From Deltaproteobacteria bacterium (GTDB lineage Bacteria; Desulfobacterota; Desulfobacteria; Desulfobacterales; SURF-15), in the NCBI GenBank assembly GCA_019309565.1, contig JAFDFZ010000004.1:1-64000 (forward strand): DNA of 64,000 nucleotides. The letters are read 5' to 3'. Below the pieces are notes generated by a model. It did not search any database. It saw only the letters and a program-made list of their open reading frames with translations, and was not told where the DNA came from. Shown here piece by piece: positions 39,780 to 50,095 of the stretch (position 1 is its first letter; every line of letters begins with the position of its first letter). The position numbers and the translations under genes are program-made.

Positions 39780-41963
39780 ATGCCCTCCAGACGGCTTACA
39801 ATTGCGCTTGCAGGCAATCCGAACTCTGGAAAAACAACCATTTTCAATGCGATCACCGGCACCCGCCAAAAAGTCGGCAACTGGCCAGGGGTGACCGTAG
39901 AAAAAAAAGAGGGAATCGTCCATAAGCATGGATATGAACTTAAGATTATCGACCTTCCCGGAACATACAGCCTGACACCTTTTTCCATAGAAGAGATCAT
40001 TGCCAGAAACTACATTCTTGATGAATCCCCGGATGTTGTCATTGATATTATCGATGCATCAAGCCTGGAGCGAAGCCTGTATCTGGCGACTCAATTACGG
40101 GAGCTGGACTGCAAAGTCATTTTTGCATTGAACATGGCCGATATCGCCAGAGCAAGGGGAATGAAAATCGATTCAAAGAAGCTATCTGAGCTTCTGGACG
40201 TACCTGTGGTCTTTACCGTAGGAAACAAGAACGAGGGTATCGATAAGCTTTTAACCCAGGCAATAGAACTGGCAGAATCCAACAGGCAGCCGCAAAGGGG
40301 CCGCAAGGTTAAATACAGCAAAGACATTGAGGATTCTATTCTGGAACTGAAGAGGTTTATCGAGCTGAAGACCGATAAGCGTCTTCCTTATGACGTTCGC
40401 TGGACGGCCATCAAGCTTTTAGAAGACGACCGGATTGTCAAGCAGCGGCTCCAGGAGGCCGCAGGGTTGGCGGGTGTGGATATTATCCAACTTGCCGAGA
40501 AGCTGCGGGCGCATCTGGCAGATCGGTTTGACGATGATCCTCAAATTATTATGACCGATGAACGCTATGGGTTTATCTCAGGGATTATCAAAGAAGTTTT
40601 AACCTCAACAACTCAGCAGCGGATAGATATTTCCCGGAGCATCGATCTGGTGTTGACCAACCGGTTCATCGGATTTCCCATATTTATCTTTTTCATATGG
40701 GCGATGTTTCAATTAACCTTTACCCTTGGGGATTATCCCACTCAGTTGATCGAAGCCGGTGTCAACCTGCTTTCTGAGTTTGTAAAAAACCTGATGCCGG
40801 AAACTTTTTTAAAAGACTTGCTGGTAAACGGCGTTATTGCAGGGGTGGGAAGTGTCGTCGTATTCTTACCCAATATCCTTATCCTGTTTTTCTGTATCGC
40901 TATTTTTGAAGATACCGGCTATATGGCACGGGCAGCTTTTCTGATGGATAAAATCATGCATCTTATAGGCCTTCACGGCAAATCCTTCATTCCCATGCTT
41001 ATGGGATTCGGCTGTAATGTCCCGGCAATCATGGCGGCTCGCACTCTGGAAAGTGAAAAGGATCGCATCCTTACGATCCTGATCACTCCCTTCATGTCAT
41101 GCTCGGCAAAATTACCCGTATACATTATACTTGCAGGGGCCTTTTTCGGAACCAGGGCAGGAACCGTCATCTCTTCCATTTACCTGGTTGGCATCATGCT
41201 TTCAATCCTTACCGGCCGGCTGTTCAGAGCCACCCTGTTAAAAGGCGCCGATGCGCCCTTTGTCATGGAATTGCCTCCTTATCGGGCGCCGACAATAAAA
41301 AGCCTTCTTATTCATATGTGGGACCGCAGCAGGGTTTTTCTTCGGAAGATGGGCGGCATTATTCTAATCGGATCTATTGTTGTATGGGTGCTTTCCTCCT
41401 TTCCAAGAAATATTCAATATTCCATCGACTACAAAAAAGAGATAAATAAAATTAAATCTTCTTATTCCAAACTGAAATCAAAGGCCGATCCTTCTGCAAT
41501 TCGACTTCTTGAAAGCATGGAGGCCGATGAACTCAGCAAACTTCGCATGGCTCAAAGAGCAGAGAGGGCGGAAAAATCCTATATGGGCCATCTTGGCAGG
41601 GCAATTGCCCCTGTGTTCTCTCCCCTTGGTATCGATTGGCGTGGCGGGGTGGCGCTGCTGACAGGATTTGTGGCAAAAGAGATTGTCGTAAGCACAATCG
41701 GTATATTGCATGCAGTAAAAGGGGAAGCCGAACCGGAGGCGCTCAAAAATGCACTTTCAGCCGCTGGGATGACATCGTTGTCAGCACTGGCCATGATGAT
41801 CTTTGTTCTGTTGTATCTTCCCTGTCTTGCAACCACAACAGCCATTCGCAGGGAAACCGGTTCTTACAAATGGATGTTTTTAAGTATCGGATACAGCACC
41901 GGAATCGCCTGGCTTGCAGCGTTCATGGTTTATCAGGGAGGCAAGCTTCTGGGTTTTACTTAA
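39780..41963 (+). CDS. feoB: ferrous iron transport protein B
   Basis: G domain GNPNSGKTTIFNAITG; gate motifs GFGCNVPAIMAARTLES; 727 aa. Confidence 0.97.
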   Translation: MPSRRLTIALAGNPNSGKTTIFNAITGTRQKVGNWPGVTVEKKEGIVHKHGYELKIIDLPGTYSLTPFSIEEIIARNYILDESPDVVIDIIDASSLERSLYLATQLRELDCKVIFALNMADIARARGMKIDSKKLSELLDVPVVFTVGNKNEGIDKLLTQAIELAESNRQPQRGRKVKYSKDIEDSILELKRFIELKTDKRLPYDVRWTAIKLLEDDRIVKQRLQEAAGLAGVDIIQLAEKLRAHLADRFDDDPQIIMTDERYGFISGIIKEVLTSTTQQRIDISRSIDLVLTNRFIGFPIFIFFIWAMFQLTFTLGDYPTQLIEAGVNLLSEFVKNLMPETFLKDLLVNGVIAGVGSVVVFLPNILILFFCIAIFEDTGYMARAAFLMDKIMHLIGLHGKSFIPMLMGFGCNVPAIMAARTLESEKDRILTILITPFMSCSAKLPVYIILAGAFFGTRAGTVISSIYLVGIMLSILTGRLFRATLLKGADAPFVMELPPYRAPTIKSLLIHMWDRSRVFLRKMGGIILIGSIVVWVLSSFPRNIQYSIDYKKEINKIKSSYSKLKSKADPSAIRLLESMEADELSKLRMAQRAERAEKSYMGHLGRAIAPVFSPLGIDWRGGVALLTGFVAKEIVVSTIGILHAVKGEAEPEALKNALSAAGMTSLSALAMMIFVLLYLPCLATTTAIRRETGSYKWMFLSIGYSTGIAWLAAFMVYQGGKLLGFT

Positions 41964-41970
41964 AGCGAAG

Positions 41971-43158
41971 ATGGAAAATCTTGAATTTAATCAACCGGCT
42001 TCTAAAAGACCGACCACGGCGGATAACGAACTTAAACGAGCTCGTAAAAGGGCTGCTGTATCCATCCTTCTCAACCTTCTGCTGTCAGTGGCAAAGGGGA
42101 TCTTTGGCGTGATCGGCTCCTCTACCGCTATGATCGGAGATGCCATCCATTCCGCCACGGATATGATCGGTTCGGCGGCAGCGTTTTTCGGCTTGTGGCT
42201 GGCAGAGAAAAAACATCCTTCCTTTCCCTATGGCCTTTACAAGGCGGAAACTCTTGCCACATTGATAACTTCCGTTGCCATCATCTTAGCTGGATATGAG
42301 ATCGGGCGCCGGGCAGTTTTAGGCCCGCACCCACTGCCTGATGTTTCCCTCACACTTCCGGTTGCATGTATCTCTCTGGTCATTACTTTAATCTTCGGTT
42401 TTTTTCAGCTTCGCGCAGGCAGGAAACTTCACTCCCGGGCACTTGAAGCAGACGCCAGGGATTATCTGGCAGATGGTCTATCCACCACCGTGGTTGTGCT
42501 CGGTCTTGTGGGAACCTACTTCGGTCTTCATCTTGACCGATGGGCGGCCGGCGCAGTGGCACTGTTTGTTTTTTTCTCAGGAGGCAAGCTGTTGTGGAGG
42601 GCGGGCTGTGATCTTCTCGATGAGGCCATCGACCGGGAAACCGAGCGGGAAATCATCGCCCTGGTTGAAGCGCATCCGCGGGTTGAACGAGTGGAACGTT
42701 GTTTGAGCAGAACCGCAGGAGGCCGCTTTATTGTCGATCTTGATGTGGTGTTTCGAACCCATTCGCTGGAGGTTGCACATCGGGTAGGCCATTTGCTGGA
42801 AGAGGCTATTATCTCAAAATTTCCTCGTGTTGCCATGGTTGGTATCAGAACACACAGTCACGCCCCCGAACAGATCCATCGAATGGTACCGGTTAAAGCC
42901 CCGGAAGGGGAATTAGAACCCCATATGCCCAGTGCTCCATGGTTTATTTTGGAAACTGTCGATCGAAAGAGCGGTAAAATCCTGGATCGTGAATATATCC
43001 AAAATCCCCACTGTAAAGCAAAAATAAAAAAAGGGTTTCTTGTGGGACAATGGCTGCTTGGATTTAAACCGGACCAGGTTATTGTTGGCCAGGAAAAAGA
43101 AAGCACCGCAACAGCGCTGCTTCGAGAAGCAGGGGTTGAGCTGCTTCCCGCTCCTTAA
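41971..43158 (+). CDS. cation diffusion facilitator transporter (CDF)
   Basis: GSSTAMIGDAIHSATDMIGS; SRALEADARDYLADGLST; C-terminal CDF domain. Confidence 0.93.
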   Translation: MENLEFNQPASKRPTTADNELKRARKRAAVSILLNLLLSVAKGIFGVIGSSTAMIGDAIHSATDMIGSAAAFFGLWLAEKKHPSFPYGLYKAETLATLITSVAIILAGYEIGRRAVLGPHPLPDVSLTLPVACISLVITLIFGFFQLRAGRKLHSRALEADARDYLADGLSTTVVVLGLVGTYFGLHLDRWAAGAVALFVFFSGGKLLWRAGCDLLDEAIDRETEREIIALVEAHPRVERVERCLSRTAGGRFIVDLDVVFRTHSLEVAHRVGHLLEEAIISKFPRVAMVGIRTHSHAPEQIHRMVPVKAPEGELEPHMPSAPWFILETVDRKSGKILDREYIQNPHCKAKIKKGFLVGQWLLGFKPDQVIVGQEKESTATALLREAGVELLPAP

Positions 43159-43192
43159 GCCCCCACGTGCCGGAGAAGTGTGAAAGGCCACC

Positions 43193-45214
43193 CTAGGAAA
43201 GCTCTATACCTCTTCTTACCTTAGATGCCCATTTCTTATCGCCAAGCTTATTTGCCAGGCTGTTTGCCAATTCATAATATTCGCAGGGCGTGGCCGATTG
43301 TTGTGCCCTGGCATAGATCGACCGGGCCCAGCCCTGATCTGATGTGTAATTAAGAATTCTCTCGGCCAGATAAATCAAATCCCTGGTACCGGTCAGTTTC
43401 TTTTCGGCGGCACTGAGAATTTCTTTAAGATAATTGGGTTCATGGCCCTGTTTGCTTACAAAGGAAATAAGCCGTTCATAATCATCTCGATCTTTGCATG
43501 CACCTTCGGCCTTGTCGAAAACTGCTTTTGCATGTTGCCTGTCATGCAGAATGTCCAGAACCGCCCCTCCGACTGCCATGTATCCCGATAAATCATGGCT
43601 TTTTTCACCTGCTTTTCTTAGCAATTCTTGAACCCATTTATGGTCGCCCAGTTTTGTTTGAACTATCCTGGCCAGCCGGATGAAATCGGTTTCTTTCTCA
43701 CATGCAGCTTCAAGAGTACGAAAGATATTTCGAACCCATTGATCATCTTTCAGGGTCCTGAGAATACCGTCCACCAGTTCATTATATTTATGGTAGTTGT
43801 CACACGATCGCTGCTGTTTCTCATAGATGTCTTGAATCCAGCCGGTATCCTTGAGGTCGGAGTGAATTCTTCGAGCAAGTTCCATGTATTCCCCGAAATT
43901 GTTGCAAAGCTCCATGGCTTTGCGGTAAAGATTGCGAGTATACGGAATATCCTCTGTTTTCGTAAATACATCATGAGCCAAGTTGGCCATGGAGGTGCTT
44001 GTAGCGCATTCCTGTTCCTTTTTTACAAATTCGGCGTAAAGGTCCTTGTAGACTTCTCGTTTTTTAAGTTGAGATTGAATCGCATCGATCCATTCGTTGT
44101 CTTCCGCGTATTTGGTGACCGCATCCGCAAATCTTTTGAACTCTTCAAGGGTTTCGATGGCCTTTTCGGCCTGTTTTAATATGTCGATGGCTGATGATTT
44201 ATCCTGGACATCTTCGGCCAAAGACACCGCCACACTCACCAATTGGCTGGCATTAGGGTTCGTACCGGCCGCTTTCTTATATAATCGGCCCGCAAACTCC
44301 GCATCTCCGGTATCTTTATGAACCGCCTGGGCCAACTTTACGTATTCATCGAAAGAATCGAATTGAGCTTCCGCCTCCCTGTAAATACCGAGTGCCAACT
44401 GTTTATCCCCCAGTTTGCTCATAACGGATCCGGCCAGTTTCAGCAGACCATCGCCATCCTGAATCTTTTCCTTGGCATCGTCGTAAATCCGGCGGGCATA
44501 TTCCTTGTCATCCATGTCGGCAGCAACAAACTCGGCCAGTTTGATCAGTTCTAGACCGGAGTCGAGTGATCCCTCGGCCTTTTTCAAAATAGATTGTGCC
44601 AAGTCTCTGTCGGATAGCACTTCCATCGCCCCCTTCGCCAAGCCGCCGAAATCTTCAGCCGTTTTGCTTTCTGCCACAGCCCTTTCAAATACCTGCTCAG
44701 CCCAGTTCCTGTCATTAAAAACCTCCAGAACACTCTTGGCGAATTCATTGTAGTCTTCGGCTTTGTGACATTTACTCAGGGCTCTGTCTGCTGTTTCCCT
44801 GGCAAGTTCCGGATCGGACAGCACTTCGGTGACGGTTTTGCTAAGATCAAGGAAATCTTTGATTTTGGTGCATTTTCCTTGCGCCGTCACAACAGCTTGT
44901 TTTGCGGCCTCCATTTCACCAAGATCAGAGGCGGTTTTTGCCAGGTTGACAAAATCTTGAACGCTGGTACAAAAATCTTTTCCCTGATTCAAAAATTCAT
45001 TTGCCTTTTGTTTGTCTTTGAGGATATCCAATGCACCCTTTGCAAGCTCAATGAAATCCTCCGCTGTGGCCGCCCAGTACGCACCATCCTCAAAAAGCCT
45101 ATCCACCCATTCTCTGTCCGAGAGCCCATCCATCACCTCTTTGGCAAGCTCAATAAAATCCGGAGTAGTTTCACATTGCTCTTCCTTTTCTTCCAGATCT
45201 TCTTTAAGTCCCAT
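43193..45214 (-). CDS. alpha-solenoid protein of ~19-20 tandem ~34-aa repeats (TPR-like, divergent)
   Basis: Repeat unit approx CxxxxDFxxLAxxVxxxLxDxxWAxxIxxxAExx recurring with 33-34-aa periodicity along 673 aa. Confidence 0.85.
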   Translation of the reverse strand: MGLKEDLEEKEEQCETTPDFIELAKEVMDGLSDREWVDRLFEDGAYWAATAEDFIELAKGALDILKDKQKANEFLNQGKDFCTSVQDFVNLAKTASDLGEMEAAKQAVVTAQGKCTKIKDFLDLSKTVTEVLSDPELARETADRALSKCHKAEDYNEFAKSVLEVFNDRNWAEQVFERAVAESKTAEDFGGLAKGAMEVLSDRDLAQSILKKAEGSLDSGLELIKLAEFVAADMDDKEYARRIYDDAKEKIQDGDGLLKLAGSVMSKLGDKQLALGIYREAEAQFDSFDEYVKLAQAVHKDTGDAEFAGRLYKKAAGTNPNASQLVSVAVSLAEDVQDKSSAIDILKQAEKAIETLEEFKRFADAVTKYAEDNEWIDAIQSQLKKREVYKDLYAEFVKKEQECATSTSMANLAHDVFTKTEDIPYTRNLYRKAMELCNNFGEYMELARRIHSDLKDTGWIQDIYEKQQRSCDNYHKYNELVDGILRTLKDDQWVRNIFRTLEAACEKETDFIRLARIVQTKLGDHKWVQELLRKAGEKSHDLSGYMAVGGAVLDILHDRQHAKAVFDKAEGACKDRDDYERLISFVSKQGHEPNYLKEILSAAEKKLTGTRDLIYLAERILNYTSDQGWARSIYARAQQSATPCEYYELANSLANKLGDKKWASKVRRGIELS

Positions 45215-45513
45215 TTTTGCCGCTCCTTTTGCTTAAATGAGATAAACCGTTGTGAACAAACGGTAAGTATCGAAAAATTATTTAAATTTCAGAATGTTAA
45301 GAAAAAAACGTTCAATACATACGGTACCGGCGAGCATTTGTCAAGAACTAATAATCCGCCCCAGTAATTCTCGGTGAACAATAAAACTCCTTTAATTTCG
45401 CCGAGAATTGCTGAATCCGCCCAGCACTTCGCATAGAAATTCGATTCATGAGCCGCAACGCAAGCACAAGAACCTGGCATTCACCGTGAAGTGATCTTCG
45501 GGCTTGAAATCTC

Positions 45514-47172
45514 TCAGCCAACCTCTACAATACTTGGGGTGTAATCTTCTGGCCTCTCGAAACCTAGTAGTTTTAAACATGTAGCCGCCAGAGAGCTTAT
45601 TCCCAGATCTTTGTGCCCTGAGAGCCGAACATCGGCTGTTCCGCTGGGGTCATAGACACAGGCAGGCACTGGATTCAGTGAATGGGATGTTTTCGGCTTC
45701 GGCTTCCCTGTTTCCGGATCGATGTTTATCTCTCTGGTTTTCTTGTTGCGTTCATACATATCATCAGAGTTTCCGTGGTCAGCGCTTACAACCAGTATGC
45801 CATCGGTTTCTTTAACAGCCTCAAGCAGTCGGGCGATGCACAGATCGACCGCTTCGACGGCTATTTCAACAGCATCAAAAACCCCGGTATGTCCAACCAT
45901 GTCTCCATTTGCGTAATTCAATCGAATAAACCGATAGCGCCCATTTTTTACGGCTTCTACTACTTTGTCGGTTATTTCTGCTGCCTTCATCCAGGGGCGC
46001 TGTTCAAAGGGAACCATGTCCGAAGGCACTTCTATATAATCTTCCAGGTTCTCATCGAACTTTCCTGTTCGGTTGCCATTAAAAAAGTAGGTCACGTGGC
46101 CAAACTTCTGAGTTTCACTTATGGCAAGCTGTTTAATGCCGGCTTTGACGAGATATTCGCCCAGCGTGCGGTCGATTCCGGGCGGACTGACCAAATATTT
46201 GCTCGGCACCAAGGCATCACCATCATATTGCATCATACCCGCGTATTTAACTTTGGGTTTCGGTCCTCGAGGAAATTTATCGAAGGTTTCCGATTCAAAA
46301 GCCTGGCTGATTTCGATGGCCCTGTCCCCTCGGAAATTGAAAAAAATAACGCTGTCACCATCAACAATCGGCCCGATGGCCGAATGGTTTCTTGCAATCA
46401 CAAAGGGGGGCAGGTCCTGATCGATCACCCCCGGGTTTTCCCTGCGCAGCGTTTCAATGGCTTCACGGGCCGATTTAAACTTTCGCCCCTCGCCTTTAAC
46501 ATGGGTTTTCCATCCCAGCTCAACCATGCCCCAATCGGCCTGATATCGATCCATGGTGATTTTCATTCGCCCCCCGCCCGAGGCAATTTCAAAGTCAATA
46601 TTGCTTTCTTTTCTCAAGGCGGAAAGGAAATTCTCGAGCCGATCCACATATTCTAAGGCCGATGTAGGTCGAACGTCTCTTCCGTCCAGCAAGATATGAA
46701 TGCGGGCTGTTTTCACCCCTTCTGCTTTGGCCTCGGTTAAAAGTGCTTCCAGATGCTCTATATGGCTGTGAACGTTGCCATCCGACAACAGCCCGATAAA
46801 GTGAAGCTTCGAATTGTGGTGAATTACATTTTCGATTAATTCCTTCCAGACCGCCCCATTGAAAATATCGCGAGATTCTATAGCCTTGTTGATAAGGCTG
46901 GCGCCCTGTTCGAAAACCCGGCCGCAACCGATGGCATTATGTCCAATTTCGCTGTTTCCCATATCTGAATCCGAAGGCATCCCAACCGCTGTTCCATGGG
47001 CTATTAACCGGGTGGAAACCGCATGAGTCAAAAGCCAGTCTAAGGCCGGGGTATTGGCCCTGCGGACCATATCGCCTTCTTCATATTTCCCGATACCGAC
47101 TCCGTCCATGATGGTCAGCACAACGGGGCCCCGGGGACCACTGAATTTTTTGGAACTTATCAACTTTTCCAT
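45514..47172 (-). CDS. gpmI: 2,3-bisphosphoglycerate-independent phosphoglycerate mutase
   Basis: VLTIMDGVGIG, MGNSEIGHNAIGCGRV, VSADHGNSDDM. Confidence 0.93.
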   Translation of the reverse strand: MEKLISSKKFSGPRGPVVLTIMDGVGIGKYEEGDMVRRANTPALDWLLTHAVSTRLIAHGTAVGMPSDSDMGNSEIGHNAIGCGRVFEQGASLINKAIESRDIFNGAVWKELIENVIHHNSKLHFIGLLSDGNVHSHIEHLEALLTEAKAEGVKTARIHILLDGRDVRPTSALEYVDRLENFLSALRKESNIDFEIASGGGRMKITMDRYQADWGMVELGWKTHVKGEGRKFKSAREAIETLRRENPGVIDQDLPPFVIARNHSAIGPIVDGDSVIFFNFRGDRAIEISQAFESETFDKFPRGPKPKVKYAGMMQYDGDALVPSKYLVSPPGIDRTLGEYLVKAGIKQLAISETQKFGHVTYFFNGNRTGKFDENLEDYIEVPSDMVPFEQRPWMKAAEITDKVVEAVKNGRYRFIRLNYANGDMVGHTGVFDAVEIAVEAVDLCIARLLEAVKETDGILVVSADHGNSDDMYERNKKTREINIDPETGKPKPKTSHSLNPVPACVYDPSGTADVRLSGHKDLGISSLAATCLKLLGFERPEDYTPSIVEVG

Positions 47173-47553
47173 AGTATCCGCTCCCTTGACTCCGAAAATC
47201 GGTTAGCGGCGGATTTTCGAAATCTTTGCTCCCTCTAATGCCAGTTTAACCATAAAAGTTTTTGCCTTTTTACCAGCCAGATCGTTGAGACTAATAGAAA
47301 AATGGATCCGTGTAAAGCCCAATCAGATAAAGACGGCTATTCTCGGTGAACGTGAAACGTGTTTCAATACACCGAATGGTGGCCCCTTTCTTGCCCTCCT
47401 CAAAATACGATGATCCGGTGAACCATGAACGACGATGAGTCTCAGATTAACCAAAAACGGCTGCATAATCTGCTTGTCAATTGAAATGATTGGTATTAGT
47501 ATTCTTTAAAAAAAGCGGTGCGATGATACCAACCAATTTTAAGGAGGTTATTG

Positions 47554-47835
47554 ATGTCTTTAAGAAGAGTACTTGTTCTCGTTGTCATTGCCGGCTTAAT
47601 CATTGGATGTGCGGGTTCTGCGAAAAATCTCAATAAGGTCAGGCTCGGTATGACCAAAGTGGAGGTTATCAAAGCCATGGGCAAACCCGCTTATGTCAGC
47701 GCAAGAGAAAACGTTGAATTCTTAAATTACAAACTTAGATCGAAAAGCATATTCACGGATGAATATTTTGTAAGATTAAAGGATGGAAGAGTCGACTTGT
47801 TCGGCCGCAAGGGAGATTTCGGTTTCGTTTACTAG
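47554..47835 (+). CDS. small lipoprotein with SmpA/BamE-like domain
   Basis: Lipobox IIGCAGS; LNKVRLGMTKVEVIKAMGKP. Confidence 0.65.
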   Translation: MSLRRVLVLVVIAGLIIGCAGSAKNLNKVRLGMTKVEVIKAMGKPAYVSARENVEFLNYKLRSKSIFTDEYFVRLKDGRVDLFGRKGDFGFVY

Positions 47836-47910
47836 AGAAATGTATGCCCGGGCAATGATCAGCCCAATGCCCTGCATTTTCCGTTGGATCATTCTCTTTC
47901 TATGAAAATA

Positions 47911-48477
47911 CTACCGATCCGGCCTGAGCAGCAGCGCACTTCGATCACCAAATTTGCCGGACAGGTTCTGTTTTCTAAAACCGATCTTATCAGCCCAGGC
48001 CAGCGAGCGGGCGAAATTCTTTCGGGAAACATGATGTTTCGGCTCTATGACTAGAAGCATGCCGCCGGGTTTAAGGCTATTCCATATCTCTTTAAGAAAG
48101 CAGGCCTGCTCGGAGACTTCATGCACCACATGAAGAGCTGCTGCAAAATCCACTTTTTCTCTAAGGTCATCAACCCCAAGACTCTGTTCGTTTGCCAATC
48201 GAAGTTCGATTCGATCGAGAACACCGGCCTTTTTAGCCCTGCGACGTAAAACCTCTAGCATCTTGTCTTGAATTTCAACCGCTATCACCCGCCCGTTAGA
48301 ACCGACCATCTTTGCCAAAGGCAGAGTAAAGAAACCCATTGCACATCCCGGCTCCAGAACTGTCATTCCGGGGCTGACAAACCGCCCTAACATCTTATAC
48401 GGATTTTCCAGCAATTTTCTGAACGGACTCAGCAGCAGATAACCTATCCATGTGGGACAGAGATGATTACCCATCAC
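47911..48477 (-). CDS. class I SAM-dependent methyltransferase
   Basis: VLEPGCAMGFFTLPLAKMVGSNGRVIAVEIQDKML. Confidence 0.88.
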   Translation of the reverse strand: MMGNHLCPTWIGYLLLSPFRKLLENPYKMLGRFVSPGMTVLEPGCAMGFFTLPLAKMVGSNGRVIAVEIQDKMLEVLRRRAKKAGVLDRIELRLANEQSLGVDDLREKVDFAAALHVVHEVSEQACFLKEIWNSLKPGGMLLVIEPKHHVSRKNFARSLAWADKIGFRKQNLSGKFGDRSALLLRPDR

Positions 48478-48620
48478 GCAGCTCCTTGTGCATAGAAAGC
48501 TCCTTTTTGCATGAAATAGAAATTGATGTTAAAAATAATAAGATCCATCGGGGGCTCTGACAAGAAGAAAATGGATTAAATGCTGGATGTGGAAACCGAC
48601 GTGACGATTGACAGTGTATC

Positions 48621-49211
48621 ATGTTAGGTTTTCTGAATATATTAAATCCGAAGTGGTGGCTTTTTGAATGGCGGTATTGGCGTATGCTGACCCCCTGGGA
48701 TACCAACATAACCCCTCCGGAGGTCATGGAATTTATCGCCAATACACCCCCTGGCCGTGCACTTGATCTGGGTTGTGGAACAGGAACCAATGCAATTACC
48801 CTAGCCAGGCATGGATGGCAGGTAACCGGCGTTGATTTTTCATATAAAGCCATTTATGCTGCACGCAGGAAGGCGGCAAAAGCAGGATTGAGCATAGACT
48901 TTCGCTTAACCGATGTAACCGCTCTAAAAGAGCTCATCGCAGTGTACGACTTTGCATTAGACATCGGGTGCCTGTTCGCACTTAATGATGTGGAGAGAAA
49001 AAGATATGCCGCAGGATTATTTCGCCTGGTTAGGCCCGGCGGCTGTTACATGGTATATGCCTGGCTGCCAAGACTCTGGCGGGGAAAGATTCGGGGAATC
49101 ACCCCGGAAGAAATGGCCGCTCTGTTTGTTCCGGTGTTTGAACAAACACAAATCGTTGTGGGACAGGAAAGGGGACATAAAACCGCATGGTATTGGTTCA
49201 AAAAAAGATGA
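48621..49211 (+). CDS. class I SAM-dependent methyltransferase
   Basis: RALDLGCGTGTNAITLARHGWQVTGVDFSYKAI; overlaps the next gene by ATGA. Confidence 0.9.
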   Translation: MLGFLNILNPKWWLFEWRYWRMLTPWDTNITPPEVMEFIANTPPGRALDLGCGTGTNAITLARHGWQVTGVDFSYKAIYAARRKAAKAGLSIDFRLTDVTALKELIAVYDFALDIGCLFALNDVERKRYAAGLFRLVRPGGCYMVYAWLPRLWRGKIRGITPEEMAALFVPVFEQTQIVVGQERGHKTAWYWFKKR

Positions 49212-50095
49212 AACGAATTCTTGTGATTCTGACAGTGGGGTTGGCAACGCTTTCTTTCATTTGCCCGGACAGGGTGGGTTCAGCCGAAAGGGCGTATGTT
49301 TTCGTGAGCATTCTGCCTCAAAAGTACTTTGTTGAACGCGTGGGTGGGGATGCGGTTGATGTATCGGTGATGGTGAAGCCGGGTTCGGACATTCACACCT
49401 ATGAGCCAAAGCCTCAACAGATGATTGCGCTTAGCAAAACAAGGGCTTATTTTACCATCGGAATCAGTTTCGAGAAAGTTTGGCTTCCCAAAATAAAGGC
49501 GGCAAATCCCGCAATGCAGATCATTCATACGGAGAAAGGCATACGGAAAATTCCCATGGAACCTGCCCGTATCAAAACCGAATCAACCGATGCCGGCATG
49601 CTTGATCCTCACATCTGGACCGCACCAAGGCTGGTAAAAATTCAGGTGAAGAATATTTTCGATGGATTGATTAAAGTTGATAGGAGCCATCGAAGTGTGT
49701 TTGAAGCCAATTACGTAAAATTCTTAAAAGAACTGGATAAAATCGATACCGAAATGAAAAACATGTTTGCAGGAAAAAAAGGCCTTGAGTTTATGGTCTT
49801 TCATCCGGCCTGGGGTTATTTTGCAAAAGATTATGGATTGAAGCAGATATCCATAGAAATTGAAGGCAAGAAACCAAAACCCGCTCAACTGATGAAGTTG
49901 ATCAAGCATGCAAGACAGAAGGGCATCAAGGTAATTATCATGCAGCCGGGTCTGTCAACCCGTGCTGCTGAAACCATTGCCAAAGCCATTGGCGGAAGCC
50001 TTGTTTTTATTGATCCTCTGGCATATGATTGGTTTAATAACATACGCAGCCTGGCCGCAACAATAATCTCAGCCTCGGTAAATCAGACTAAATGA
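49208..50095 (+). CDS. znuA: metal (zinc) ABC transporter substrate-binding protein
   Basis: Signal peptide; VSILPQKYFVERVGGDAVDVSVMVKPGSDIHTYEPKPQQM; MLDPHIWTAPRLVKIQVKNI. Confidence 0.9.
   Translation: MKRILVILTVGLATLSFICPDRVGSAERAYVFVSILPQKYFVERVGGDAVDVSVMVKPGSDIHTYEPKPQQMIALSKTRAYFTIGISFEKVWLPKIKAANPAMQIIHTEKGIRKIPMEPARIKTESTDAGMLDPHIWTAPRLVKIQVKNIFDGLIKVDRSHRSVFEANYVKFLKELDKIDTEMKNMFAGKKGLEFMVFHPAWGYFAKDYGLKQISIEIEGKKPKPAQLMKLIKHARQKGIKVIIMQPGLSTRAAETIAKAIGGSLVFIDPLAYDWFNNIRSLAATIISASVNQTK

Noticed and set aside
43193-45214. Possible DNA-level tandem repeat or CRISPR-like array
   Set aside because: Periodicity (~102 nt) is at protein level with divergent nucleotides; no identical DNA repeats or spacers. 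No CRISPR array was seen anywhere in the window.
44505-45367. Several plus-strand ORFs opposite the 34-aa-repeat gene
   Set aside because: Periodic coding repeats on the minus strand create long antisense frames; Ser-rich or Phe-rich, not protein-like.
45366-45409. Inverted repeat AATTCTCGGTGAA/TTTCGCCGAGAATT downstream of gpmI
   Set aside because: Plausible terminator but no clear T-run and one G-U wobble; not strong enough to call.
45682-46656. 324-aa plus-strand ORF opposite gpmI
   Set aside because: Shadow ORF of a strongly conserved phosphoglycerate mutase; no domain features.
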